Positions 54,080 to 64,000 of a stretch of DNA of 64,000 nt are shown one piece after another; position 1 is the stretch's first letter; every line of letters begins with the position of its first letter. The translations under genes were made by a program, and so were the position numbers. This DNA comes from Haematobia irritans. Lineage: Eukaryota; Arthropoda; Insecta; Diptera; Muscidae. The stretch is from positions 268,516,070 through 268,580,069 of the forward strand of contig NC_134397.1 of the NCBI RefSeq assembly GCF_050003625.1, in the 5' to 3' direction. The notes under the pieces were generated by a model. The model saw nothing but the letters and a program-made list of their open reading frames with translations. It searched no databases and was not told the DNA's origin.

Positions 54080-54402
54080 AGAAAAAAATCAGAAGTTGTT
54101 TTAAAGGCAAAACTTTAGAAGCACTTCCAAAAATGCCGTCCGAAAGATCTTCTGCATTTTAACTAACTGAATTTTTTTGGTTAAAAACAGTGTAAGAATT
54201 CATAAAATGGTACAAATCATTCACATTTTGTCGAAAAAAATGTTAAATCCAATCTGAAAAAATTGTGAATTTTTGAAAATATTTGAGATCAAACGTTTCC
54301 GACAAGCGTTAGAATCCATTAAAAATTATAAAAATTATTTATTTGACAAAATATCACAGAATTTTTTAATTTACATCCAAAACATTGAATTCGGATCACA
54401 CC
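54080..54402 (-). mobile_element. hAT-like CATAAGCGTAG element, inverted partial copy D
   Basis: Reverse-strand interior of the family (AGTTGTTTTAAAGGCAAAAC, AACATTGAATTCGGATCACAC). Copy B is inserted directly at GGATCACAC. Confidence 0.7.
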
Positions 54403-56575
54403 CATAAGCGTAGGAAGGCCTCTGGGGTGGGGGCTTATACCCCCCCCCCCCCCCCCCCAGAAAAATCTTAGCGCCCCCCAGAATTTGAAAACCTATTTAC
54501 GATATTACATTTTTATAAAAATTAAACAAGTATATACTCGTACAACGCACAAAGTTCCACTAAAGACTTTCATGCACAATCGAATTACTTGGGTTGTGGT
54601 AGAAGTCTGATATTTATGAAATAAAGCTGTGGTTTAACTTATGATTTAGTTCAATAAAAAATAGTAATTGATATTAAAACTATTCTTTCATAAATTAATA
54701 TCTTAATAATGCTGCAAAAAAGCGTCGCCAAAAAAGAAGTTAAAATGTTCTTTTTGGGTCTGGAAGTGGTACAAAATTGGCGGAGAAGCCATGAATGTAA
54801 TATGAACTTGTCATAGAACGAATGTCCACCGTTTCAACAACCGTTGCAATGAATTTGCATCACTTCTTAAGGTGTGATCCGAATTCAGTGTTTTGAATGT
54901 GTATTAAAAATTTTGTGATATTTTCCAAAATAAATAATTTTTATACTTTTTTTATTTTTAATGCATTCTAACGCTTGTTTGAAACGTTTTTTCATATATT
55001 ATCGATTTTTATACCCTCCACCATAGGATGGGGGGTATATCAACTTTGTCATTCCGTTTGTAACACATCGAAATATTGCTCTAAGACCCCATAAAGTATA
55101 TATATTCTGGGTCGTGGTGAAATTCTGAGTCGATCTGAGCATGTCCGTCCGTCCGTCCGTCTGTTGAAATCACGCTAACTTCCGAACGAAACAAGCTATC
55201 GACTTGAAACTTGGCACAAGTAGATGTTATTGATGTAGGTCGGATGGTATTGCAAATGGACCATATCGTTCCACTTTTACGTATAGCCCCCATATAAACG
55301 GACCCCCAAATTTGGCTTACGAGGCCTCTAAGAGAAGCAAATTTCATCCGATCCGGCTGAAATTTGGTACATGATGTTAGTATATGGTCTCTAACAACCA
55401 TGCAAAAATTGGTCCACATCGGTCCATAATTATATATAGCCCCCATATAAACCGATCCCCCGATTTGGCTTGCGAGCCCTCTAAGAGAAGCAAATTTCAT
55501 CCGATCCGGCTCAAATTTGGTACATGGTGTTAGTATATGGTCTTTAACAACCATGCAAAAATTGGACCATATCAGTCCATAATTATATATATATATCCCC
55601 CATATAAACCGATCCACATATTTGAACTCCGGAGCCTCTTAGAGGAGCAAAATTCATCCGATCCGGTTGAAATTTGGTACGTGGTGTTAGTATATGGTCT
55701 ATAACAACCATGTAAAAATTGGTCCATATCGGTCAATAATTTTATATAGCCCCCATATAAACCGATCTCCAGATTTGACTTCCGGAGCCTCTTGGAAGAC
55801 CAAAATTCATCTGATTCAGTTGAAATTTGGTACGTGGTGCTAGTATATGGCCTCAAACACTCATGCAAAAATTGGTCGAAATCGGTCCATAATTATATAT
55901 AGGCCCCATATAAACCGATCCCCAGATTTGACCTCCGGAGTCCCTAGGAAAGCAAAATTCATCCGATTCGGTTGAAATTTGGTAAGTGATGTTAGTATAT
56001 GGTATCCAACAACCATATTGGTTCATATCAGCCCATAATTATATATAGCCCCCATATAAACCGATCCCTAGATTTGACCTCTGGTGCCTTTTGGAAAAGC
56101 AAAATTCATCCGATCTGGTTGAAATTTGGTACGTGGTGGTAGTATATGATATTTAACAACCATGCCAAAAGTGGTCCATATCAGTCCATAATCGTATATA
56201 GCCCCCATATAAGCCGATCCCGAGATTTGGTTTTGGAGCCTTTTGGAGGAGCAAATTTCATCCGAGTCAGTTGAAATTTGGTACAATGTGCTAGCCGTTT
56301 ATACTTGTTCTATAATGGATTTAGAATTTTTGTGGCAAAATTTGAATAATTTGTACCATTTTATTTATTCTTACTCTTTTTTTAAACTATTTAAAAAAAA
56401 GAAAACAAAAAATTACGCATTAAAATATAAAAAAAAAATTAGGTAAAAAACTTCCTGTGTAGTTAAAATAGTTAACTTCTTTGTGAAGACATTTTTGGAA
56501 GCGCTTTTAAAGTTGTGCCTTTAGAACAACTCCCAATTTTTTGCTGGGAAAAGTGTGGAACTACCCTACGGGAAA
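54403..56575 (+). mobile_element. hAT-like CATAAGCGTAG element, copy B, interrupted and truncated
   Basis: Starts CATAAGCGTAGGAAGGCC and contains a run of 19 C (54440-54458). It is split at 55010/56310 by a mini-me-like repeat and ends at GTGTGGAACTAC without the right terminus. Confidence 0.8.
55011..56309. repeat. mini-me/DINE-1-like repeat, type A, clean insertion
   Basis: Runs from ATACCCTCCACCATAGGATG through GTCCGTCCGTCCGTCTG and about seven 150-bp units to TTTATACTTGTT. The host site is known from copies A and C of the hAT-like element (ATCGATTTTTCTATAATGG). Comparison shows that nothing is duplicated and nothing lost. Confidence 0.85.
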
Positions 56576-56880
56576 TGGATCAACCACAGAACTGGTACAG
56601 GACTAGTCCCTGGTGTGTATGGACTAGTCCCAGTTCTGATCAAAACGTATGGAAGGGACCGTCCACTTTAACATGGGTTTGTCATTGACGGAGTAAAGGA
56701 CGCGTCTTGGACTCCTTTGGGATGGACATGTCCTGGGACAATTTAGCAGGAGCAACCCATAAACAGGTCCTCAGGAACCAGTCTCGGACAAACTCTTAGA
56801 AATCTCTTTCAATTTGGGCTCCTAATCGAACCCGAAATGAAAAAAACAAAAGGCTATTCTGATAATTTTATTTCACTACT
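56576..56880. other. unassigned stretch with a GGACTAGTCC hairpin
   Basis: 56586-56638 can fold: CAGAACTGG...GGACTAGTCC pairs with the later GGACTAGTCCCAGTTCTG. Other phrases (GGGACCGTCC, TGTCCTGGGACA) are also palindromic. GC content is higher than around it. No gene; possibly the end of an unrecognised element. Confidence 0.35.
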
Positions 56881-56889
56881 CAGAACCCA

Positions 56890-57520
56890 TAAAATATTAA
56901 ATCACTTCCTGAGTCGATCTAGCCCTTGGTGCCCGCCCGTCTGTCCAAGCCCGATTTTCTTTTTTAATAATGGACTCCATATTAGGTTAGGTGGCAGCCC
57001 GATGTAGCAGGCTCACTTAGACTATTCAGTCCATTGTGATACCACATTGGTGAAATTCTCTCTTATCACTGAGTGCTGCCCGATTCCATGTTAAGCTCAA
57101 TGACAAGGGACCTCCTTTTTATAGCCGAGTCCGAACGGCGTTCCACATTATAGTGAAACCACTTAGAGAAGCTGAGGTGGGATAATCCACCGCTGAAAAA
57201 CTTTTTGGTGTTCGGTCGAAGCAGGAATCGAACCCCCGGCCTTGTGTATGCAAGGCGGGCAAGCTAACCATTGCACTACGGTGGCTCCCATGGACTCCAT
57301 ATTAGTGGCTTACTAACTCGGTAGCTATAGACTCAAGTATAGCTTCTAATATCGGATGTTTCTGTTCAGATTGAGATAAAGCTCCCATAAACATACACCC
57401 TTTACTTTTCTTAAATAAGGAAATTCGGTTCTTCCTCAACCTTTTTCGATGTTACCCTAGGGTATGATATAATCGGCCATGCCCAACTTTCTACTTTACT
57501 TACTTGTTTTAATGCGTAAT
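56890..57520. repeat. mini-me-like repeat, diverged, with SINE inside
   Basis: TTCCTGAGTCGATCTAGCCC with GCCCGCCCGTCTGTCC, resuming after the SINE with AGATTGAGATAAAGCTCCCA and ending at the hairpin-like TACCCTAGGGTATGATATAA then CTTACTTGTTTT. Confidence 0.55.
56986..57289 (-). mobile_element. tRNA-derived SINE with 16-bp target duplication
   Basis: Complete SINE on the minus strand, tail at the left (GTTAGGTGGC) and tRNA-like head at the right (GCACTACGGTGGCTCCC). Flanked by perfect direct repeats ATGGACTCCATATTAG at 56970-56985 and 57290-57305, the size expected for LINE-driven insertion. It lacks about 30 bp of the body present at 18186-18520. Confidence 0.95.
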
Positions 57521-57638
57521 TTTAAGTTTTTTATTTCAAATAGGTTAAAAGGAGAGTACGAATTAATAAAGTGGTATAAATTATTTAAATTTTGTCGAAA
57601 AAAATGCTAAATCCATTCTAGAAAAATTGCGAATTTTA

Positions 57639-57756
57639 CACTCAATAAAGAGTGAACTCTCTATTTCACAAAAGCCAATTTAATTTTATTTTAGTTCATG
57701 GAATTATTATGTTTAGAGAAAGTTTTCTTTACTCTAATAATTTTTTGTGTACGTTA
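57639..57756 (+). mobile_element. MITE, GTGAACC family, left-end fragment
   Basis: Starts CACTCAATAAAGAGTGAAC after TA and runs to TTTTTTGTGTACGTTA, where a 94-bp type A mini-me-like fragment (57757-57850) follows. Confidence 0.7.
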
Positions 57757-57850
57757 TATATAGCCCCCATATAAACCGATCCCCAGATTTGACTTGCGGA
57801 GTCTCTAAGAGAAGCAAATTTCATCCGATCCGGCTGAAATTTGGTACATG

Positions 57851-58368
57851 CACTCAAAAAAAAAAGTGAACTCTCTGTCTCACTAAAGCCAATTTAACTT
57901 TATTTTAGTTCATAGAATTATTACGTTTGGAGAAAGTTTTCTTTACTCTAATAATTTTTTGTGTACGTTAGTTAAATTAACTAAACCCGAGGAAAAAAAT
58001 ATACTCAAATGAAGCATAAAGATTAACTAAATTCGTATCTTCCACAAAATAGTTCAGAATTTCTTTAAATTTGTAAATTTTACCAAAAATGCGTCCATCA
58101 TGAACTTCGTATATCACTAAAGACATTCTTGCAATTTTGAACTCCAAGTTTTTCCTTGAAACTACAAAATTTTCTTTAACATGTGAAAAAACTTTGTTAT
58201 GTCAAATAAATTTTCTTGATTTTGTCGAAAAATATGTACTTATTTTTATGACATCGGCGTGATGCCAACGTTTGTATTACTGTTTAGTTAAAATTTTCTA
58301 CAAATATTCAAAATTTTCTAAAATTAACCGAAAGTTTTCTTCCTGGTGGGTTCACTGTTTTTCAGTGT
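57851..58368 (+). mobile_element. MITE, GTGAACC family, full copy
   Basis: Termini CACTCAAAAAAAAAAGTG and GGTTCACTGTTTTTCAGTG, 518 bp, TA on the right (58369-58370), TG on the left. Mirror orientation of 36359-36873. Confidence 0.8.
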
Positions 58369-58621
58369 AGAAAATATATGAGGTCAAGCAAGACTTCATT
58401 AAAAATTATAAAAAAAATCGTGCGATAATTTTTTACAACTTTCGTAGTAGATGAACTCAACAACACTGGATAGATGAACTTAATTCTATTTTTGGCCATG
58501 AACCACCGTCAAGCAGCAGTGCAAATGCAAACACTGAGTTAGAATACATTACCATTTGAAATCAATTAGAGTATTATACGAAAGTGGCTCCCATGATGAT
58601 GTATGGTATCCTATAATTCTA

Positions 58622-59130
58622 CACCCAGAAAAAGGGGCTCTAATGCCAACTAAACTTTATTTTAGTACATGAAGATTAGTTGATTTTAGTTAAATTTTGC
58701 ACAATATGAGTAAATGTTCCTTATTTGAATAATTTTTTGTTAACTTTTTGCTAATGACGTGAACTAAAAATAAGAAAAAAAAGTTGTATACAAATTTACT
58801 ATAAAATTTTACTAAAAAATAAAATAGTTCATATTTTCCTAAAATGACAGAAGTTTACTTAAACTGAGTTCATAAGTCTCTCAAATGAGTACATTTTACT
58901 AAAATTGTACCTGTCTCGAACTTCGTACAGCGCTAAAGACATTTTAACAATTTTTAAGTGCAATTTTTTCTTTCAACATATGAAATTTTCTTAAACAACA
59001 GCAAAAATTATTTTTTTTTTTTAATTTTCTTCAATTTGACCATAATTATTAACTTATTTGTAGCATGTTGCAATTAGAAAACTATTTTAGTTAAAATTTT
59101 CTAAATTAGTTAAAATTTTTCAAGAAATAT
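58622..59130 (+). mobile_element. diverged GTGAACC-family MITE relative
   Basis: Starts CACCCAGAAAAAGGGGCTC after TA. Shares TTTATTTTAGTACATGAA, CTTCGTACAGCGCTAAAGAC and TAGTTAAAATTTTCTAAA with the family. Right end not resolved. Confidence 0.4.
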
Positions 59131-61047
59131 TTTGTTTTTAGATATTTCATTCATGAAAATTTGTAATTGTTTTTACAGGCACTAAAGGCTCAATCATTAG
59201 CTCTGTAATGTAACAAATAAAAAATTTTAGTTTCCCACATTTCAATGCCGACAAAGGGAACGAGTTAAATTATTATATAATGGAGGATCTAACGCTGGAA
59301 CAAGAAGCTATATTTATAGACCAATCAAAAACCTAGAGTAGGAAATTATTCTTGTGTCAATTTTTTAAACATCACCAAAGTGTACCACTTGGTAGTTGAA
59401 TTAGTGTCCAATAATAAAGGACGAACCCTACGAAAAAGAGAACTATAATTAAATGCTACTTTTACACCAATTAAAGAGAAATTTGTAGACAGAAAAAAAA
59501 AAACAATCATCCAGAAAAAGAAAACCAGAATCATGGAGTTCTCAATCGTCCGAAGAGCACAATCCCAATTGAAGGATAGGGGTAGAATGAACTTAAATTT
59601 AGCCTGCTTTTCAACAACAAAAAGAAACACACATCAATGTTAACCGTGAGAATTAGTTTAGCGGTGTAAAATTCCGAGGATACCTTTATTTGAGGAATTT
59701 TATGTGAAGAAAAAAAATAAATAAAATCAAAACCCCGTTCACAATTAGTGTCCTAAATAAAAGTCTGGCCAAAGAAGAAGCCTTAGTAAAGTCTGGTGGT
59801 TGGCTTGCTGATTGCTAGGATTCTACTTCTCATCAGTCTTGTGCCATGAAATATTATGGTACTCTGTTGTCTTCTTTCTGTAAAAACGAACTGGTTTTTA
59901 TAGGATTTTTTTCCTTAATTTCGAAGGGCATGAAATTTCTCTACAACACAAAACAAAAAACAATCCCTACAAAATCTTTTCTTTGGTTAGCTCATTAAAT
60001 TTTGGGTTTATTCGAAATTTCTTGGGAAGAACAGAGTTCAATAACACCATGACATTATTGTATATCAATTGGGGAGGACCATAGCCACTTGTTACTTGAG
60101 GACCTCCCCTCTATCAATAAAAGGTCACACAAGGATCACACGTAAGAATGCCGAGTTACATAGGTTTTTCCACTTTTCTTTCAAATTTAACCAGCCTGAT
60201 TACTCTACTTCGGATAAATCCCAAGAAATCTCACCAATATTCTAGCTCTAAATCTATAGAATAAAATCAAAGAAAGGGTTCACACCTCATCCCCCATTTG
60301 AAACCAGTTTTTTTTGGTCACCATGATGTGGCGGTTTAACCAAACAAAAAAAAAAAATAAAGATCATCCAAATCTTGGATGGCTCATTTGGGTTTTCTTC
60401 TCAGTTTTTAATCAAAATTCGATTTTGATAGAATTTTTTTTTTATTTGATTCTTTTATGGCATGAACAACACAAAAGGATTGGAGTTTGTGTTTGTAACC
60501 ATGGTTTAGTCTCGCAACACAATGGAAAGCCACTTGATATGATAACAACAACAATCTCAGACACTTGTTAGAAGACCCCCACTTTGTTTGCTGCTCTATC
60601 ATTGTTTGTGTTATCCCAGAAAACCCTAAAGACAACTACTCCCCGATACTACCTCATCATTATAATACACACACACACACACACGGACTTATTCATTTTG
60701 ATTTTTCAAGTGTATCCATGCTCACTTGCATTTTAATATTGAGGGAATGCATCGAGGGAGACCCACTCTTGATAGAGCATTGAATTATTTAACATTTGTA
60801 AGTGAGAGAAAAAAAAAGACGCCATATCATCAATTCAAGTCATTATCAAACGATTTATCAATCACAGTAGTCCAAAGGAGTTTTACCGAAAATGAGGGGC
60901 TAACTCACATACAAGGAAGAAATTAAGAATTCCTTGAATTTCGTTGGGAAACCATCAGAAGAAAAGTGACTTCTTTATATTCTTTAGTATTGTTAATTTT
61001 CTTTGTGGTTGAAGTGATTTTTGGAGGAGTGGAGGTTTTTTGTAAAG
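59131..61047. other. single-copy intergenic or intronic DNA
   Basis: No transposon ends, repeats or supportable gene. CA microsatellite at about 60667-60685. The frames here (up to 94 codons) look like chance. Confidence 0.35.
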
Positions 61048-61245
61048 ACCATAAATGACCATAGGATGGGGGCATTCCTGCTTTGTCGTTCGAAATATTT
61101 GTCTAAGACCCCATAAAGTTAAGTATATCCTTAAAATACGAATGCAAATTGTTCTTAGCATAGACGACGTATTTCTCTGATATAGTTATTTTTCTTGTCC
61201 AAAAATCTATAAACTTGTTCAATGCATTCGTTTTGTCCTTATGAA
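61048..61245. repeat. fused scraps of mini-me-like repeat and MITE
   Basis: 61048-61127 carries ACCATAGGATGGGGGCATTC and CTAAGACCCCATAAAG (type A head). 61128-61245 carries TTAAAATACGAATGCAAATT and CTATAAACTTGTTCAATG (CACTGAAAAA MITE). Neither has an end. Bases 61250-61460 are plain AT-rich DNA. Confidence 0.6.
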
Positions 61246-61461
61246 AGAAAAAAATTAAAAATTATAACAAGTATATCGTTACCTTAATATACAAAGGCCC
61301 TACAAACATATTTAAAAAACAGTTTTTATTATTAACATCAGACAAATTCAAAATTATAATAATTTTTTTAATATTTACATTTTTAATTAATTTGTATGAC
61401 TTAGGGCTTTTTGGGTTTGAATTTTTGAAAAAAAATGATTTGGGGTTTTTTCTTGCACAAC

Positions 61462-62528
61462 CATAAGCGTAGGAAGGCCTCTGGGGAGGGGGCTTAGACC
61501 CCCCCAGAAAAAGTTTAGCCCCCCCCCAGAATTTGAAAACCTATTTACGATTTTCCATTTTTATAAAAATTAAACAAGTATATACAACCGCACAAAGTTA
61601 CGCTAAAGACTTTCATGCACAATCAAATTACTTGGGTTGTGGTAGCAGTTGCCGATGGCAATGTTTGAAGTGTGATATTTATGAAATAAAGCTGTGGTTG
61701 TGATTTAGTTTATTATTTATTATTTTGTTGATCTGATTTAGTCAATTTAATTAAAAAAATAGTAATTGATAATAAAACTATTCTTTCATAAATTAATATC
61801 TTAATAATGCCGCAAAAAAGCATCGCCAAAAAAGAAGCGAAAATGTTTTTTTGGGTCCGGGAGTGGTTGCAAAATTGGCGTAGAAGCGATGAATGTAATA
61901 TGAATTTGTCATAGGAGGGATGTCCATCGAACAGCCGTTGCAATTGATTTGCATCACTTCTTAAGGTGTGATCCGAATTCAGTGTTTTGCATGTGAATTC
62001 AAAAATTGTGTGATATTTTCCCAGCTAAATAATTTTTATATTTTTTATAATTTTTAATGCATTCCAAAGCTTGATTGAAACATTTTCCCTCGAATATTTT
62101 CAAAAAGTATTGATTTTTCTATAATAGATTTGTCATTTTTGTGGCAAAATTTTAATAATTTGTACTACTTTATTTATTCTTACTCTTTTTTAAACTATTT
62201 GAAAAAAAAGAAAACAAAAAATTACGCATTAAAATATGAAAAAAATGAAGTAAAAAAACTTCCTGTGTAGTTAAAATAATTAACTTCTTTGTGAAAGAGC
62301 TTTTAAAGTTGTGTCTTTAGAACAACTCCCATTTTTGTTTTTGCTGGGAAAAGTGTGGAACTACTTTAAGTTGCTTTATTATAAATTAATTGTCGAATTA
62401 TTTTGATGTCTAATTTTTTATTAATTTTTATGAAATAAAACATTAATTGAAGTTATAAGTTCAGTCTATAAATTTTTAGCTAGGGGGGCTATAGCCCCCC
62501 CTAGGAAGATTGCCTAGCTACGCTAATG
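61462..62528 (+). mobile_element. hAT-like CATAAGCGTAG element, copy C, uninterrupted
   Basis: The reference copy: starts CATAAGCGTAGGAAGGCC, ends TAGGAAGATTGCCTAGCTAC then GCTAATG, 1067 bp. Perfect 8-bp duplication TGCACAAC at 61454-61461 and 62529-62536. Subterminal G/C runs (GGGGGGCTATAGCCCCCC) can form a strong hairpin. No transposase frame. Confidence 0.9.
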
Positions 62529-62714
62529 TGCACAACTTAAAAGAAAACATATCAATTCATATTTAAGTAAAGCAAATGTTAGAATTGATAACACAGTTTA
62601 TATTTTAAGATAATATAAACTTAGGTTTTATAAGGTTATTGTTCATAAAAGTGAATCGTACAGACCGATATCCCTTCTCTCGTCAGTAGGCAAGACACTT
62701 GAGGCACTACTTCT

Positions 62715-63352
62715 CCCCAGCCTTGTGGAGAATTGTCTAGCTGCTCACCATCAACATGGATTCCGTAGGGTACACAGTACGACGACAGCCTTACATGCCA
62801 TTTCGACACATATCAATAGGGGACTTAATCAGCTTAAGCCGTGTCATAGGACGGTCCTGGTGGCGCTTGACCTATCGAAAGCATTGGATACGGTCAACCA
62901 TGCCACACTATTTGAGGACATCGAGAATACGTCCCTACCGGCAGGAACGAAGCGTTGGGTTGTGAATTATATGTGTGGACGCCAGTCGTACGTGGAATTC
63001 CCCAGCCTTGTGGAGAATTGTCTAGCTGCTCACCATCAACATGGATTTCGTAAGGTACACAGTACGACGACAGCCTTACATGCCATTTCGACACATATCA
63101 ATAGGGGACTTACTGCCTGTTCATGGAATTTTCGTTCGCCTCTTGACGAACGATTCGTAAAAAATCCCATATTGATATTTCGAAAACCAGAGTCTGTGGA
63201 ATACCAATTGTTTCGGTGTTCGATAGTAAATCATTAATAATGAGTTAATGACAAAATCCAGCATTTTCTAGCAAATATATCTAAAGTTTTTTTAGTTTCA
63301 ATCTAGACGAACGATTCGTCTCGAGTCGATTGTGTGTTTCGTGAACAGGCAG
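62715..63352 (+). repeat. 285-bp in-frame duplication in the LINE
   Basis: CCCCAGCCTTGTGGAGAATT begins at 62715 and again at 63000, 285 bp (95 codons) apart. The second copy has a few substitutions and contains the MITE; its remainder resumes at 63356 (ATCAACTCAAGCCGTGTC). Confidence 0.85.
63113..63352. mobile_element. MITE with TTA target duplication (Harbinger-like)
   Basis: Ends CTGCCTGTTCATGGAA and, inverted, CTGCCTGTTCACGAAA; 240 bp; TTA at 63110-63112 and 63353-63355. The empty site is visible in the first LINE copy (GGACTTAATCAG at about 62820). GACGAACGATTCGTC is a subterminal palindrome. A 3-bp TTA/TWA duplication is typical of PIF/Harbinger elements. Confidence 0.85.
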
Positions 63353-64000
63353 TTAATCAACTCAAGCCGTGTCATAGGACGGTCCTGGTGGCGCATGACC
63401 TATCGAAAGCATTCGATACGGTCAACCATGCCACACTATTTGAGGACATCGAGAATACGTCCCTACCGGCAGGAACGAAGCGTTGGGTTGTGAATTATAT
63501 GTGTGGACGCCAGTCGTACGTGGAATTCAGGGACAAGAAGTCAAAACCCCGTAGAGTTAAACAAGGAGTTCCCCAGTGCGGGGTGATATCTCCGGCACTG
63601 TTTAACCTCTACCTGTCCTCGATTCCACCCACTCCTGACGGCGTCGAGATTGTGTCTACGCAGTACACCCCTGGATCACCTTTATGCGGAGGCCAATATC
63701 ATCCCAGTGCGTCGACACAATTAGGTACATGTTGTCAAAGCAGTACCTCTTTGGTTGCCATCGAAGTTGGCATCCGAATCACCATCTTGTGGATAGACAA
63801 CCTCCACCCAGGAATGTAAGGGTTGATCTTCACCTTCTAGAGCCCGAGATCCAGGATTACAAAAGAAAGCCTCTAGATCAGGCGGCATACCAGACAGGTC
63901 TGAACAGGATTCATGAGGATACTGTAGCTGAAGCGGTGAGAAGCTACAAGGTTAATCCAGTTCTTTTCAACGCATCTCCGTAAATTTTTGTATGGAAGGT

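Larger units (their letters stand above)
62650..64000 (+). pseudogene. LINE reverse transcriptase relic with duplication, MITE and deletion
   Basis: Starts within RT at SYRPISLLSSVGKTLEALLL. Follow-on motifs are LVENCLAAHHQHGFRRVHST, LVALDLSKALDTVNHATLF (family FD at the LD), GTKRWVVNYMCGRQSYVEF, and KPRRVKQGVPQCGVISPALF then NLYLSSIPP. The usual YADD catalytic segment is deleted after VEIVS: the frame drops into C-terminal codons (KQYLFGCHRSWHPNHHLVDR, PLDQAAYQTGLNRIHEDT). A 285-bp block (62715-62999) is repeated in frame, and its second copy is split by a MITE at 63113-63352. Motif style places it with I/jockey-type LINEs. It runs to the window edge. Confidence 0.85.

Noticed and set aside
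56984..57000. TTAGG-like telomeric repeats at SINE tails (CCTAACCTAA)
   Set aside because: Only two or three units, always at the 3' end of the SINE; flies lack TTAGG telomeres.
59346..60926. Frames of 65-94 codons around 60 kb
   Set aside because: Hydrophobic or low-complexity runs crossing A/T tracts and a CA microsatellite; no supporting signals.

Overview
This window looks like a piece of a dipteran nuclear genome, most likely a muscoid (calyptrate) fly such as Stomoxys, Musca or Haematobia. The evidence is the AT-rich intergenic DNA, short 61-75 bp GT-AG introns, mariner and jockey-type elements, and abundant mini-me/DINE-1-like repeats with (GTCY)n microsatellites. There are no bacterial operons, CRISPR arrays or rRNA genes. 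Most of the sequence is transposon on transposon, and host reading frames are few.

Host-type genes lie in the left half, between about 9.3 and 31.2 kb. A minus-strand single-exon gene (9360-9977) encodes a secreted, basic, Gln/Ser/Arg-rich repeat protein and has a TATA box and a poly(A) signal. Three plus-strand genes (14223-14795, 23121-23438, 30436-31127) are paralogues that I could only see by splicing exons together. Each encodes a signal peptide followed by one or two Cys-x4/5-Cys modules. A phase-0 intron sits immediately before the second Cys of every pair, and the last exon carries a Pro-Trp-Val/Leu...Met motif. I do not recognise the family; it is the best candidate here for something undescribed. 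A further short ORF with an apparent signal peptide (40911-41189) is tentative.

Layout: 0-9 kb has mini-me-like repeats, a Foldback-like element with a 9-bp target duplication, and a jockey-like LINE interrupted by a MITE and a DD41D mariner-type element. 9-15 kb has the RS-rich gene, a scrambled mariner composite and secreted-peptide gene A. 15-23 kb has MITEs, a mini-me-like element with 153-bp internal repeats, a SINE inside a TIR element, and a LINE disrupted by a MITE and a 610-bp tandem duplication. 23-31 kb has gene B, a mariner, two opposed copies of a TIR element carrying tRNA-like modules, and gene C. 31-41 kb has hAT-like elements carrying 29-bp tandem arrays, a SINE and more of the tRNA-module element. 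41-43 kb, 49-52.6 kb and 59-61 kb are mostly single-copy DNA with no recognisable gene. 43-49 kb is a four-level nest inside a DD41D-type relic. 52.6-62.6 kb holds piggyBac-like, hAT-like and other MITEs and a SINE with a perfect 16-bp target duplication. 62.6-64 kb is a third LINE with an in-frame 285-bp duplication.

Many insertions can be dated relative to one another, because their target duplications, or the reading frame they break, can be read directly. The transposases and reverse transcriptases are mostly frameshifted, stopped or truncated. The likely working genes are the small secreted-protein genes, and one of them has already gained a MITE in an intron.
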